Origin: Streptosporangium oxazolinicum
GTDB taxonomy: Bacteria > Actinomycetota > Actinomycetes > Streptosporangiales > Streptosporangiaceae
Length of the DNA stretch: 64,000 nt
NCBI RefSeq assembly: GCF_039537505.1
Contig: NZ_BAABAQ010000006.1
Location: 1 to 64,000 of the forward strand
Reading direction: 5' to 3'
Shown: positions 50,013 to 58,594 of the stretch, in pieces
Position numbering within the stretch: the first letter of the stretch is position 1
Layout: the number at the start of each line of letters is the position of its first letter
Translations under genes and position numbers: made by a program
The notes under the pieces: model-generated
Database searches by the model: none
What the model was told of the DNA's origin: nothing
Seen by the model: the letters and a program-made list of their open reading frames with translations, nothing else

Positions 50013-52811
50013 GTGGGGTGGCAGAGCACGCAAAGCGTTCTGATCGGGCGATCGGCAGAGCTCGATCGCCTGACCGCCGTGCTCGACACCGCGGCCGAGG
50101 GACAGGCCGGGGTGGCCCTCGTGGGAGGCGACGCGGGCATCGGCAAGACCCGTTTGATCACCGAGCTGGCCGGGCGGGCCGAAGCCGCGGGGTTCGCCGT
50201 CCTCGTCGGCCAGTGCGCGGAGCTCGGCGACGCCCTTCCCTATCTCCCGCTCGCCGACGCCCTGCGTTCGGCGCGCGGGGAGCTGCGCGCGGCGCTCGAC
50301 GCGCGGCCGGTCCTCGGCCGGTTGCTGCCCGGCGGCACCGACCCGGGCAGGGAGAGCACGTCGGGCCTGACACAGCAGCAGCTCTTCGGCTCGATGCTCG
50401 GCTTCCTGGCCGTGCAACCCGTGCTCCTGGTTCTTGAGGACCTGCACTGGGCCGACCAGTCCACCCGCGACCTGCTGGTCTTCCTCAGCCGGATGCTGCA
50501 GACCGAGCGCGTCTGCCTCGTCGGCACCTACCGCACCGACGACCTCCACCGCCGCCACCCGCTGCGCCCGGTCCTCGCCGAGCTCAAGCGACTTCCCTCG
50601 GTGACTCCGGTGGAGCTGAATCCTCTCGACCGCCACGAGATGACCGACTACCTGGCCGCACTCGGCGGCACCGACGCCGGTGTGATGCGGAAGGTCGTCG
50701 ACCGGGCCGAGGGCAATCCGTTCTACGCCCAGGAGTTGCTGGACGCCGCCTCCGAGGGCTCCTCGATGCCCGACGGCCTGGCCAGCCTGCTGCTCTCCCG
50801 GGCGGAGCTGCTCTCCGACCCCGCGCAGCGGGTGCTCGGCGGCGCGGCCGTCGCGGGCCGCCGGGCCGACCACGACCTGCTCCAGCAGGCCTCCGGCCTC
50901 GACGACCTCGCCTTCGAGGAGGCCATGCGGGAGATCGTCTCGCGCGGCCTGCTCCGCCCCGACGGGGAGTACGGCTACGCCTTCCGGCACGCGCTCCTCC
51001 AGGAGGTCGTCTACAACGACCTGCTGCCCGGCGAGCGGACCAGGACGCACGCCGAGTTCGCCCGCCTGCTGACCGCGAGAGGAGGGGCGGCGGCCGAGCT
51101 CGCCCACCACTACCTTGCGGGTCACGACCTGCCCGGGGCGCTGGCCGCGTCCGTGGAGGCCGGGCGCAGGGCCGAGCGCCTCGGCGCTCCCGCCGAGGCG
51201 CACCGCCACTTCGACCGGGCACTCGGGCTCTGGGACCGGGTTCCCGACGCCGAGCGGCTGGCCGGGATCGACCACGTCGCCCTCGCCGGGCGCAGCGCCG
51301 CCGCCGCGGCCGACAGCGGCGACAACCATCGGGCGATCTCCCAGCTCCGCCGCCTCCCACCCTCCGCCGAGATCAACGAGCGGCTGTCCTACTACCTCAT
51401 CGACACCGAAGACGTCGAGGGCGCGATCGCCGCCGCGTACACGGCCGTCGAGGCGGCGCCGGAGGGGCCCGTGCTCGCCCGCGCGCTCGCCACCTACGCC
51501 CGTTCGCTCTACTGGACCGAACGGCACGACGAGGTCGAGGCCCTGGCCAGGCGTGCCCTGGAGACGGCCCGCGCGAGCGGCGCCGCCGACGCGGAGACGA
51601 GCGCGCTGATCACCCTCGCCGCCCTCGCCGCGCTCGCCGACGACATCTCCCACGCCAAGGAGCTGCTCGCCTGCGCGAGCGCCGAGAGCTCGGGCAACCT
51701 CGCCATCGACCTGCGGGCCATGTTCACCTACGCCCGGGTCCAGTACGAGAGCGGCGACCTCGCCGAGGCGGCGACCACCACCGACCGGGGGCTGCGGCTG
51801 GCGCACGAGAGCGGCCTCAACTGGAGCACCTACGGCACCGACCTGCGTTTCCTGCGCCTCATGATCCACTACGTCGCGGGGGAGTGGGACCTGGCGGCGA
51901 AGGTCGCCTCCGGGTTCGCCGTTCGCGTCGGGACCCCGCCGGAGGCGCTCCTGTCGTCCTTCGCGCTCTTCGTCGAGGTGGCCAGGGGCCTGCCTGTCGT
52001 CGAGGACCGCCTGTCCTGGCTGAAGTCCTTCTGGTCCGGTGATATCACGATCATCGCCATGAGCCGCAGCCTGGCCGCCGAGCACGCCCTGTGGCGCGGC
52101 GACCCCGAGACCGCGCTCGAACACGCCCGCGCGGGACTCGACGCCATACCTCCCAACGACCCCGCGGTGATCCGGATCAGCAGCACCGCCCTGTGGGCGC
52201 TGACGGATCTGGGACGCGCCGACGAGGCCGACGCGTTCCTGGAACGGGCGAGGGTGCCCGCCGCCGTCGGCCCCGGTTCCGTCCGGCGCGGCCCGCTCGG
52301 TCCCGAGGGGCTGGCCTGGCTCGCCAGGGCCGAGGCCGAGTGGCACCGCGCGCACGGCCGCCTCGACGTCGCGGCATGGCGAGCGGTGGTCGAGGCCTTC
52401 GACTTCGGATTCGTCTACGAGGTCGCGCGCTCGCGGTGGCGGCTGGCCGAGGCGCTGCTCGCCCAGGGCGACCGTGCCGACGCCCTGAAGGAGTGGAGGC
52501 GCGCCGTCGAGACCGCCGAGTCACTGGGCGCCCAGCCGCTCGCGGCGGCCCTGGCGGAGCTGGGCCGCAGGGCGCGCTTCACCCCCGAGCCGTCGGACGC
52601 CCCCACCTCCGCTCCCACCTCCGCCCTCACCGCCCGCGAGCGGGAGGTGCTTGCCCTGGTGGCCGAGGGGCTGCCCAACCGTGAGATCGGTGAGCGGCTG
52701 TTCATCGCGCGGAAGACGGTGAGCGTGCACGTCTCCAACATCCTGGGCAAACTGGGCGTCTCCTCCCGCACCCAGGCTGCCGCGGTGGCCCACCGGGACG
52801 GCCTGCTCTGA
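50013..52811 (+). CDS. Large LuxR-family (LAL) ATP-dependent regulator
   Basis: 932 residues. An N-terminal AAA/STAND-type ATPase has Walker A GGDAGIGKTRL (about 25-35 after GTG 50013) and Walker B VLLVLEDLHWAD. A long TPR-like helical region follows, then a C-terminal LuxR HTH (TAREREVLALVAEGLPNREI; IARKTVSVHVSNILGKLG). LAL proteins activate specific gene clusters in response to a bound ligand. The start at 50013 is preferred because a -10-like GATACT lies directly upstream (leaderless); a start 81 bp upstream is open but has no support. Confidence 0.93.
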   Translation: MGWQSTQSVLIGRSAELDRLTAVLDTAAEGQAGVALVGGDAGIGKTRLITELAGRAEAAGFAVLVGQCAELGDALPYLPLADALRSARGELRAALDARPVLGRLLPGGTDPGRESTSGLTQQQLFGSMLGFLAVQPVLLVLEDLHWADQSTRDLLVFLSRMLQTERVCLVGTYRTDDLHRRHPLRPVLAELKRLPSVTPVELNPLDRHEMTDYLAALGGTDAGVMRKVVDRAEGNPFYAQELLDAASEGSSMPDGLASLLLSRAELLSDPAQRVLGGAAVAGRRADHDLLQQASGLDDLAFEEAMREIVSRGLLRPDGEYGYAFRHALLQEVVYNDLLPGERTRTHAEFARLLTARGGAAAELAHHYLAGHDLPGALAASVEAGRRAERLGAPAEAHRHFDRALGLWDRVPDAERLAGIDHVALAGRSAAAAADSGDNHRAISQLRRLPPSAEINERLSYYLIDTEDVEGAIAAAYTAVEAAPEGPVLARALATYARSLYWTERHDEVEALARRALETARASGAADAETSALITLAALAALADDISHAKELLACASAESSGNLAIDLRAMFTYARVQYESGDLAEAATTTDRGLRLAHESGLNWSTYGTDLRFLRLMIHYVAGEWDLAAKVASGFAVRVGTPPEALLSSFALFVEVARGLPVVEDRLSWLKSFWSGDITIIAMSRSLAAEHALWRGDPETALEHARAGLDAIPPNDPAVIRISSTALWALTDLGRADEADAFLERARVPAAVGPGSVRRGPLGPEGLAWLARAEAEWHRAHGRLDVAAWRAVVEAFDFGFVYEVARSRWRLAEALLAQGDRADALKEWRRAVETAESLGAQPLAAALAELGRRARFTPEPSDAPTSAPTSALTAREREVLALVAEGLPNREIGERLFIARKTVSVHVSNILGKLGVSSRTQAAAVAHRDGLL

Positions 52812-53132
52812 CGACCCCGCGGCTCCCTCGGGGGGTTCGCGGCTGGAACACACCGAGGCCCGCCACCTCGCGGCAGCGGAACCGGCCGATGTCGCCCGGC
52901 CATTGCTCGGGGCGGTGTACGGCCGGAGCCGTCCTGCCCTGCTCCTCGCCCGTGCCCGGAACCCGTCCCGGCCGCCGGATGAAGCCGGGGCTCGTCCGGC
53001 TGCTGTGAGCCCCTGCCCTGGCCGCCGTGGGCATGGCCCCCGCCTCGGCAGTCATGGGCTCGTCGTCGCGTACGGCCGAAGTGGTCTTGGCCTCCGCCCG
53101 TGCCCGGAACCGGCCCTGTCCACCGGGTGGGA
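52812..53132. other. 321-bp GC-rich spacer after LAL gene
   Basis: Convergent gap between the LAL regulator and the receiver protein. GC-rich, no supported gene, no clear hairpin with T tract. GCCCGGAACC words recur (near 52955 and 53101). Confidence 0.4.
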
Positions 53133-53534
53133 TCAAGAGCCGGTCTTGCCGCCGCGCGCCGTCAGGGCCAGCTCCCGGACGACCTGGATCAGCTCGGCCG
53201 GGTCGAAGGGTTTCGTGAGGTAGGCGTCGACCCCGATGCCGAGGCCCCGCCGCTTGTCGTCCTCCTGCGCCCGCGCGGTGATCAGGACCACTTTGATGTG
53301 GCCGGTCCCCGCGTCGTTCCGCAACCTGGTGGCGGTCATCCAGCCGTCCAGCCTGGGCATCATGACGTCCAGCGTGATGACGTCCGGCATCACGTCCAGC
53401 ACCCGATCCAGGCAGTCCTGTCCGTCAGAGGCCGTATCCACCTGGAATCCCTCCAGGGTCAGATTGACCGCGATGAGCTGTCGGATGACGTCGTCATCGT
53501 CCACTACCAACACCTTGCCCAGAACCTCTCCCAC
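53133..53534 (-). CDS. Stand-alone CheY-like receiver protein
   Basis: 133 residues, one receiver domain only: acidic DDDD at 12-15, phospho-acceptor D56 (VITLDVMMPRLDG), T86 (LITARA), K108 (LTKPFDP). No output domain, so it works by protein contact or in a phosphorelay. The start is GTG at 53534, or GTG seven codons later (VLVVDDDD), which has GGGAGAGG upstream. No cognate kinase is adjacent. Confidence 0.9.
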   Translation of the reverse strand: MGEVLGKVLVVDDDDVIRQLIAVNLTLEGFQVDTASDGQDCLDRVLDVMPDVITLDVMMPRLDGWMTATRLRNDAGTGHIKVVLITARAQEDDKRRGLGIGVDAYLTKPFDPAELIQVVRELALTARGGKTGS

Positions 53535-53990
53535 GGGCGTGAGGCTAACTCCTCTCCCTCACCCACGCGCGGCTTTCCGAGGATGTGTACGCACAGCTGT
53601 CCACGGGTGACACGTTTCCCCTCTTTCGTCCGGAACACCGAGGCTCCATGACCACGTCACCGGAGAGGCGGGGAACGGTCACCGGGGAGGCAGGGAACGG
53701 TCGCCGGAGAGACGGAGAGCGCGGAAGTCGCGGGCATTGGCCGCGAGGGCCGGGGCCGCGAGGCGCACTGACCATTCTTCCCCGGCGAGCAACACCTTCC
53801 AAAAGGCGGCCCGGCCCGTGCTCGTGTCCATGCGGGCCGGTTCCTCAGCTGGACGTGGATATTCGCAGTTATCCACAGGGTGGTGTCGTTCACCGGAGTT
53901 ATTCACAGAATCCCGTTCGGCTCATTAGCGATCACCTCTCCCCGTCGATCCTGGGGCCTCGATCCTTTATCGAGCCCAAGGAGGGCGTGC
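53535..53990. other. 456-bp spacer upstream of NlpC/P60 gene with two DnaA-box-like sites
   Basis: No supported gene, although frames stay open by composition. Contains TTATCCACA (53869-53877) and TTATTCACA (53899-53907), both followed by G and 30 bp apart, and the words GGAGAGGCGGGGAACGGTC and GGGGAGGCAGGGAACGGTC repeated near 53660-53700. AAGGAGGG precedes the GTG at 53991. Confidence 0.6.
53869..53907. promoter_or_regulatory. Pair of DnaA-box-like sequences
   Basis: TTATCCACA matches the classical DnaA 9-mer exactly, and TTATTCACA differs by one base. Same orientation, 30 bp apart, in an AT-richer patch. No dnaA or dnaN gene is nearby, so an origin is not supported; a DnaA-regulated promoter for the downstream cell-wall hydrolase or a titration site is possible. 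Confidence 0.5.
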
Positions 53991-55100
53991 GTGATCACGA
54001 CACTCGTCTCCGTCACCATCCTCTCGGCGGCCCTCGCGGGAAGCTCCCCGTTCCCCGCGCCCCGCCTCTCCCCGGAAGCCTGCGACACCTGGGGTCGCCT
54101 CCTCTCCCTCTTCCAGGCCGCCCCACCCGCCCCACCGGGCGGCACATCACACTCGTTGCCGGAAAGGAACTGGTTACCGGAGAGGAGTCGGCTGCCGGTG
54201 GAGATCCGCGCCGTTCTCGCAGCGGTCTGCGAGCCCCGGTCCTCGCTCTCCCCGGGCGCGGGCGACAGTCGATCGACGTCCTCCCGTGGCTTCTTCCCCG
54301 CCCTCGCCGGCGAACGGCCACCGGGGCCCTCCGGAGTGGGAGGGGGGCGGGCGTTCACCCCCTTCACCCCTCTCGCCCCGGAGGCGGGAGCGCCGGTGGA
54401 GCCCTTGGGCGCCCTAGGTGGGTGGGCGATGGGCTCCTCCTCTCTAGCGGAGCCAGCAGAGCCAGCGGATTCGGTGGAGCCGAGAGGCCCCCGAGCCTTC
54501 TCGGGGCTGGAGTCCTCACAGGCGCGCGCCAAGAGATCGCAGAGCCCTTCCGAGGGAAGGAAAGCGTCTTCCAGTCGAGGGGCGGTGTCCCCCCGGGCAG
54601 CGTCCCCTCGGGCGGTGTCCTCCCGAGGGAAGGCCCTCTCCGGTGGGCGGGCGGCGCCTTCGAGCGGAAGGGCGATGTCCTCTCGCGAGCGCATCATGTC
54701 TCTGTCTCTGCGGGGGCAGATCGCGGCCACCACGGCACTCCGCCAGGTCGGCAAGCCGTACGTGTGGGGCGGCGGTTCGAGCGCGGGCCCGACCGGTGGG
54801 GGCTTCGACTGCTCGGGGCTCACCCTGCACGCCTGGGCCAAGGCCGGGGCCAGGCTCACCCACTACACCGGCACCCAGTTCAGGCAGGGCCGCCGGGTGC
54901 CCTTCTCCCAGCTCCGTCCGGGAGACCTGGTCTTCTTCGGCGGAGGCACCGGAGATCCCACCCACGTGGGCATCTACGTCAAGGACGGCGTCATGGTCCA
55001 CGCTCCCAAGACCGGCGACGTCGTCAGGACGATCGACTTCGCCGCCTCGCCCTACTACCTCTCCCGCTACCGAGGCGCCATCCGCCCCACTCCGCGCTGA
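53991..55100 (+). CDS. Secreted NlpC/P60 (C40) cell-wall hydrolase
   Basis: 369 residues. The N-terminus (VITTLVSVTILSAALAGSSP, read from GTG 53991 with AAGGAGGG upstream) is a signal peptide. A Ser/Pro/Arg-rich region of about 210 residues follows, then a C-terminal NlpC/P60 domain (about 240-369) with catalytic C274 (GGFDCSGL), H325 (PTHVGIYV) and a third residue near H337 (VMVHAPK). It cleaves peptide bonds in peptidoglycan stems. The long linker may span the wall. Confidence 0.88.
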   Translation: MITTLVSVTILSAALAGSSPFPAPRLSPEACDTWGRLLSLFQAAPPAPPGGTSHSLPERNWLPERSRLPVEIRAVLAAVCEPRSSLSPGAGDSRSTSSRGFFPALAGERPPGPSGVGGGRAFTPFTPLAPEAGAPVEPLGALGGWAMGSSSLAEPAEPADSVEPRGPRAFSGLESSQARAKRSQSPSEGRKASSSRGAVSPRAASPRAVSSRGKALSGGRAAPSSGRAMSSRERIMSLSLRGQIAATTALRQVGKPYVWGGGSSAGPTGGGFDCSGLTLHAWAKAGARLTHYTGTQFRQGRRVPFSQLRPGDLVFFGGGTGDPTHVGIYVKDGVMVHAPKTGDVVRTIDFAASPYYLSRYRGAIRPTPR

Positions 55101-55386
55101 CTCGCCCCATCGGGCCCCGTTCGGCCCTGCCTGACTCGTCCCGCCCTGGCCTGACCCCCCGTCCGATCCGGTCCCACGCTGACTCGCTCCGTCTCGGAGT
55201 CACTTCGTCACGGGCGGCGCCCTGTTTCGCGCGGCGTCTCCCCGCGTCGTCCCGTCAGCGCCTGCCCGTCCCGATAGCCCCCTTGCTCTCGGCTTTCCCG
55301 TCGCCCTCGACCTGTCTTGGAGATCACTCGCTTCCCTAACCGAGTGTCGGTCCCCCTCAGGATGCTGGTAATGTAATCACGCGTTG

Positions 55387-55458
55387 GCCCCCTTAGCTCA
55401 GGGGATAGAGCACCGGCCTCCGGAGCCGGGAGCGCAAGTTCGAATCTTGCAGGGGGCA
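55387..55458 (+). tRNA. tRNA-Arg (anticodon CCG)
   Basis: A canonical cloverleaf: acceptor GCCCCCT/AGGGGGC, D arm GCTC...GAGC, anticodon stem CCGGC/GCCGG with loop CTCCGGA (anticodon CCG, reads CGG), T arm GCAAG-TTCGAAT-CTTGC, discriminator A. 72 nt without CCA. The 3' end faces an integrase gene on the opposite strand, so it is the likely attachment site of the island on its right; integration regenerated the tRNA 3' half. Confidence 0.96.
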
Positions 55459-55508
55459 CACAAGCCAGGCCAGCCCAGATATGCGCTGACCTGTAGGTAG
55501 AACGTCGA

Positions 55509-55546
55509 AACGGGCGGGACTCCAGTCTCACGGAGTCCCGCCCGTT
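55509..55546. terminator. Strong 15-bp hairpin between tRNA-Arg and integrase
   Basis: AACGGGCGGGACTCC (55509-55523) pairs perfectly with GGAGTCCCGCCCGTT (55532-55546), loop AGTCTCAC. Followed by CTCATT on the plus strand. It can end transcription of both the tRNA and the convergent integrase. Confidence 0.75.
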
Positions 55547-55566
55547 CTCATTGGCGCTCACTGGTT

Positions 55567-55586
55567 GTGGACCAGCTGTGGACCAG
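55567..55586. repeat. Two copies of GTGGACCAG next to integrase stop
   Basis: Perfect 9-bp copies at 55567-55575 and 55578-55586 (11-bp period, one helical turn) between the hairpin and the integrase stop. Position suits arm-type integrase binding sites of the attachment region. Confidence 0.4.
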
Positions 55587-55589
55587 ATC

Positions 55590-56960
55590 TCACGGGGTCA
55601 GCACGGCCTCTATGCGGCGGTTGTTCTGATCTTGGCGGCCATCCAGGCATTTGGCGTAGCGCTTGAGGAGGACTTCCACGCTGTTGCCTGCGCGAGCGGC
55701 CACCTCGGTGGCGTCCACTCCTGCGTTGAGCCAAGTAGACAGAGCCGCATGTCGTAGGTCGTAGGGCCTCCTGGCCAGAGGGGAGGCCACCTGCTGAGGG
55801 GTGAGAGCGAAGCTGCGGGCCTCCCTCCACACCCGCGCGTAGGTGGAAGCCCCCAGCACGCCGCCGCGCTCGTTGCAGAACAGTCAGCCGTCGGGAGCGG
55901 TTCCGAACTCCTCCAGGTGGGCTCGGAGCATGTCGACCAATGCAGGCGGGATAGGAACCTCCCGGACCGCCCTCGTGTCACGTTGCTTCAGGCCACGCAG
56001 ATCGTGAACCGTGCCCGTGTCCGTCCACTGCTTTCCACTGCTGGGACGGGTCTTGGCCAGGGTGAGAAGGCCCCAGCCTTCCTCGGGTAGGTCGCAGTCG
56101 TCTTGCCGTAGCCCTACGGCCTCGGCGGGCCGGACACCCGCGAAGTAGAGCGTGGCGTAGAAGGCCACCAGTCGGCGCCCTCGGGCACGGTGCCAACTCC
56201 CGATATAGGACACAGCGGCGAGCAGTTCCCGCGCCTGTTCCGGGTTGACGACCGCGCGCCTGTCTACGGCATCGTCCTTGGCGATCTTCTTCTGCTTGAT
56301 CCGCTTGAGCGGATTCTCCTTGAGTTCGCCAAGGTCGATGCCGTACTCTAGCGCCGTGTTCAACCCCCGGCGACGGCGGGCCGTGGTGTCGGTGGCGGCA
56401 GTTCGCCGCTCCAGGGTGAGGCCGAGAGCCTCGCTCACGCGGCGCGCAACAATGGGGTCGGCCATGTCAGCGAGGGGGAGCGTGGACTTCCGGAGAATCC
56501 GCATGGTCGATACCAACTCGACGGGTGCTGCCTCGCTCTCCTCGCGGGGAATCAGCGCCCATTGCATGGCTGCGCGGATCTCTTTACGGGGCAGGTCGAG
56601 CGCATCGCCATCGAGCATCGCGAACGTGGCCACGGTCAAGCTGTCCACGATGCTCTCGCGAGTCTTCGCCGCAGCACCGGGCCATCGTATGGCGGTGTAC
56701 TTGGCGGCGAAGTCGTACCAGCTCATAGGTGGTTTTTCGACTTCCGGAGCCAGCATGGAGGAGGGCAGGCCGGTCTCGGTGTCGAACAGCTCACCCTTTT
56801 TCGCGGCCTTGAGCAGGTCGGCACGGAAGTTGTCGGCGAGTGCCTTGGTCAGGAACGCTTTGGATTTCGGCTCTGTGCCGACCTTCCATCGAAGCTGGTA
56901 TGGCTTGGTGCGCCCCTTGCGGTTGCGGATGCTCCACACCACCACGTCGTGAGTCAGCAC
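55590..56960 (-). pseudogene. Tyrosine integrase interrupted by an in-frame TGA
   Basis: A site-specific recombinase frame of 457 codons from GTG 56960 (GAGGGGA upstream). SAM-like N-domain, then the catalytic domain with Arg in FAGVRPAEAVGLRQ, YDLRH (second Arg, Tyr in the usual His place) and the tyrosine nucleophile in LLKRYAKC. A TGA at 55884-55886, directly after FGTAPDG, splits the catalytic domain; the sequence continues in the same frame as LFCNERGGVLGASTYARVW, so a single C-to-T change of CGA would explain it. The enzyme should be inactive unless the stop is read through. It abuts the tRNA-Arg attachment site. Confidence 0.87.
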
Positions 56961-57054
56961 GGCGTCCCCTCTTGCGCTACGCCCTGCTCGAAGGGGGCCT
57001 TTCCCCTTGAACGTGGACACCTTGGAGACTGGATCTTGAGGTCCAGGGGAAGAG

Positions 57055-57402
57055 ATGTCCCTGATGGTGATGAAGAACTACCCGCCCGAGTTCAAGGCCG
57101 ATGCGGTGGCGCTGGTGCTGTCGAGACCGGACCGGACGATCACGTCGATCGCGCGGGATCTGGGAGTCAGCCGCGAGACGCTGCGGGTGTGGGTACGAGC
57201 CGCGCAGGCTCGGGGTGAGGGCGGGCGGCGAGCGGCTGGCGGGGTCAGCACTGGCAAGGACACCTCGGCCGGGCCCGTAGCCTCAGACGACGTGCTGGAA
57301 AAGGAGAACAAGCAGCTCAAGGCGCGAATCCGGGAGCTGGAGCAAGAGCGCGACATTCTGCGCAAGGCGGCCAAGCTTTTCGCGAACGAGACAAACTGGT
57401 GA
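57055..57402 (+). CDS. IS3-family transposase OrfA
   Basis: 115 residues from ATG 57055 (or ATG 57064, better spaced from GGGGAAGAG). An N-terminal HTH_Tnp_1 domain (YPPEFKADAVALVLSRPDRT, then SIARDLGVSRETLRVWVR) binds the IS ends. A C-terminal leucine-zipper-like coiled coil (LEKENKQLKARIRELEQERD, then ILRKAAKLFA) mediates multimerisation. It overlaps orfB by 4 bp; the fused OrfAB could form by -1 frameshift or orfB may be coupled. Confidence 0.93.
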   Translation: MSLMVMKNYPPEFKADAVALVLSRPDRTITSIARDLGVSRETLRVWVRAAQARGEGGRRAAGGVSTGKDTSAGPVASDDVLEKENKQLKARIRELEQERDILRKAAKLFANETNW

Positions 57403-58289
57403 ACCGCTTCCAGTTTGTTGAAGATCACAAAGCGCTCTACGGGGTGAAGCGGTTGTGCCGGGTGCTGCAGGTGTCACGCTCAGGCTTCTACCGATGGTTG
57501 AAGGGTGTTGCGGCGCGGCTGGCCCGCCGCCAGGACGACGAGCAGCTGGCCGGGCGGATGCGGCGGATCCATGCCGAGCATGAGGGCACCTACGGCTCGC
57601 CTCGGATGACGGCCGAGCTGCGCGCGGCCGGGATCGTGGTCAACCACAAGCGGGTGGAACGGGTGATGCGCGAGCACGGCATCGCCGGGCTGCATCTACG
57701 CAAGAAGGTCCGCACCACCGTCTCGGAACCGGACGCGGCACCGGTGGCGGACCTGATCCGGCGTGACTTCACCGCCGAGCAGCCGAACACCCGCTACGTC
57801 GGCGATATCACCTATCTGCCCGTCAGCGGCGGCCGGTTCCTCTACCTGGCCACGGTCGTGGATCTATATTCGCGTCGGCTGGTGGGCTGGTCGATCGCCG
57901 ATCACATGCGCACCGAGCTCGTCGTCGACGCGCTGCAGGCCGCGGCGCACACCCGAGGCGGCCCTCTGGACGGCGCGGTGTTTCACACCGACAACGGGGC
58001 GCAGTATTGCTCGCGGGAGTTCGCGCGGGCCTGCCGCCGGCTCGGCGTCACCCGCTCACGCGGCGCGGTCGGCACCAGCGCCGACAACGCGGCGGCCGAG
58101 TCCTTCAACGCGAGTCTGAAACGCGAGACACTGCAGGGCGCACACCACTGGCCCGACGCCCGCACCGCCCGCCTGGCCGTGTTCGGCTGGATCACCCGCT
58201 ACAACACGATCCGGCGGCACTCCCGGCTCGGCCAGCTCAGCCCGATCGACTACGAGAAGACGACAGATAGCCTGAAGTCTGCCGCCTGA
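57399..58289 (+). CDS. IS3-family transposase OrfB (DDE)
   Basis: 296 residues from GTG 57399. HTH_21 region (AEHEGTYGSPRMTAELRAAG) then an rve/DDE integrase core: first Asp in YVGDITYLP, second in FHTDNGAQY, Glu in NAAAESFNAS, with the usual D-35-E tail (YNTIRRHSRLGQLSPIDYE). All catalytic residues are intact, so the element may still be active. Confidence 0.95.
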   Translation: MNRFQFVEDHKALYGVKRLCRVLQVSRSGFYRWLKGVAARLARRQDDEQLAGRMRRIHAEHEGTYGSPRMTAELRAAGIVVNHKRVERVMREHGIAGLHLRKKVRTTVSEPDAAPVADLIRRDFTAEQPNTRYVGDITYLPVSGGRFLYLATVVDLYSRRLVGWSIADHMRTELVVDALQAAAHTRGGPLDGAVFHTDNGAQYCSREFARACRRLGVTRSRGAVGTSADNAAAESFNASLKRETLQGAHHWPDARTARLAVFGWITRYNTIRRHSRLGQLSPIDYEKTTDSLKSAA

Positions 58290-58304
58290 AACCGGTGTCC
58301 ACGT

Positions 58305-58523
58305 TCATGGGGGAAGCCCCACCTCTCCGATAGAGAAGTTCAGGCCGCTCAGCCACTCACCGATGAACGTCCCGGCCAGGCCGGTCCCGCCCAGGAACAT
58401 CAGGATGGAGATCACCCGATTGAGCACCGGGCCGTTGAGCTTGCCGAGCTTGGCACGTTTCTTGTGGAGCAGGATTCCCAGCGCCAGGCACAGAATGCCG
58501 AACGCAATGGCGGGCGCGTCCAT
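58305..58523 (-). pseudogene. Small membrane protein truncated by the IS3 element
   Basis: From ATG 58523 (AAAGGAC upstream) it reads MDAPAIAFGILCLALGILLH, then a KKRAKLGKLNG turn and a second hydrophobic helix (VLNRVISILMFLGGTGLAGT), ending FSIGEVGLPP. The stop TGA at 58305-58307 is the terminal TGA of the IS inverted repeat, so the native C-terminus is lost. Without the IS the frame could continue into the bases just before the integrase start, so it was probably co-transcribed with the integrase. The family is unknown. Confidence 0.7.
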
Positions 58524-58594
58524 GACGAGTCCTTTCTGAAGGTTGGAGGTTCCGGCCGAGGTCGAAGACCATGACGGCGGTAGTGCTGGTGCGG

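Larger units (their letters stand above)
57008..58307 (+). mobile_element. IS3-family insertion sequence, 1300 bp
   Basis: Terminal inverted repeats TGAACGTGGACACC (57008-57021) and GGTGTCCACGTTCA (58294-58307) are perfect 14-mers with TG...CA ends, possibly extended outward by CCCC plus one mismatch. Two overlapping transposase frames fill the interior. No 3- or 4-bp target duplication is obvious. The right end truncates a small membrane-protein gene; the left end lies 47 bp upstream of the integrase start. Confidence 0.93.

Noticed and set aside
53869..53907. Chromosomal or element origin of replication
   Set aside because: Only two DnaA-box-like sites, no dnaA, dnaN, rep gene or long AT-rich unwinding region nearby.
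55567..55586. Duplicate attachment core of the island
   Set aside because: The repeat does not match the tRNA-Arg 3' end, so it cannot be the crossover core; no second copy of the tRNA 3' end was seen in the window.
55884..55886. Programmed stop-codon readthrough in the integrase
   Set aside because: No known readthrough context or recoding signal is visible; a simple CGA to TGA mutation explains it.
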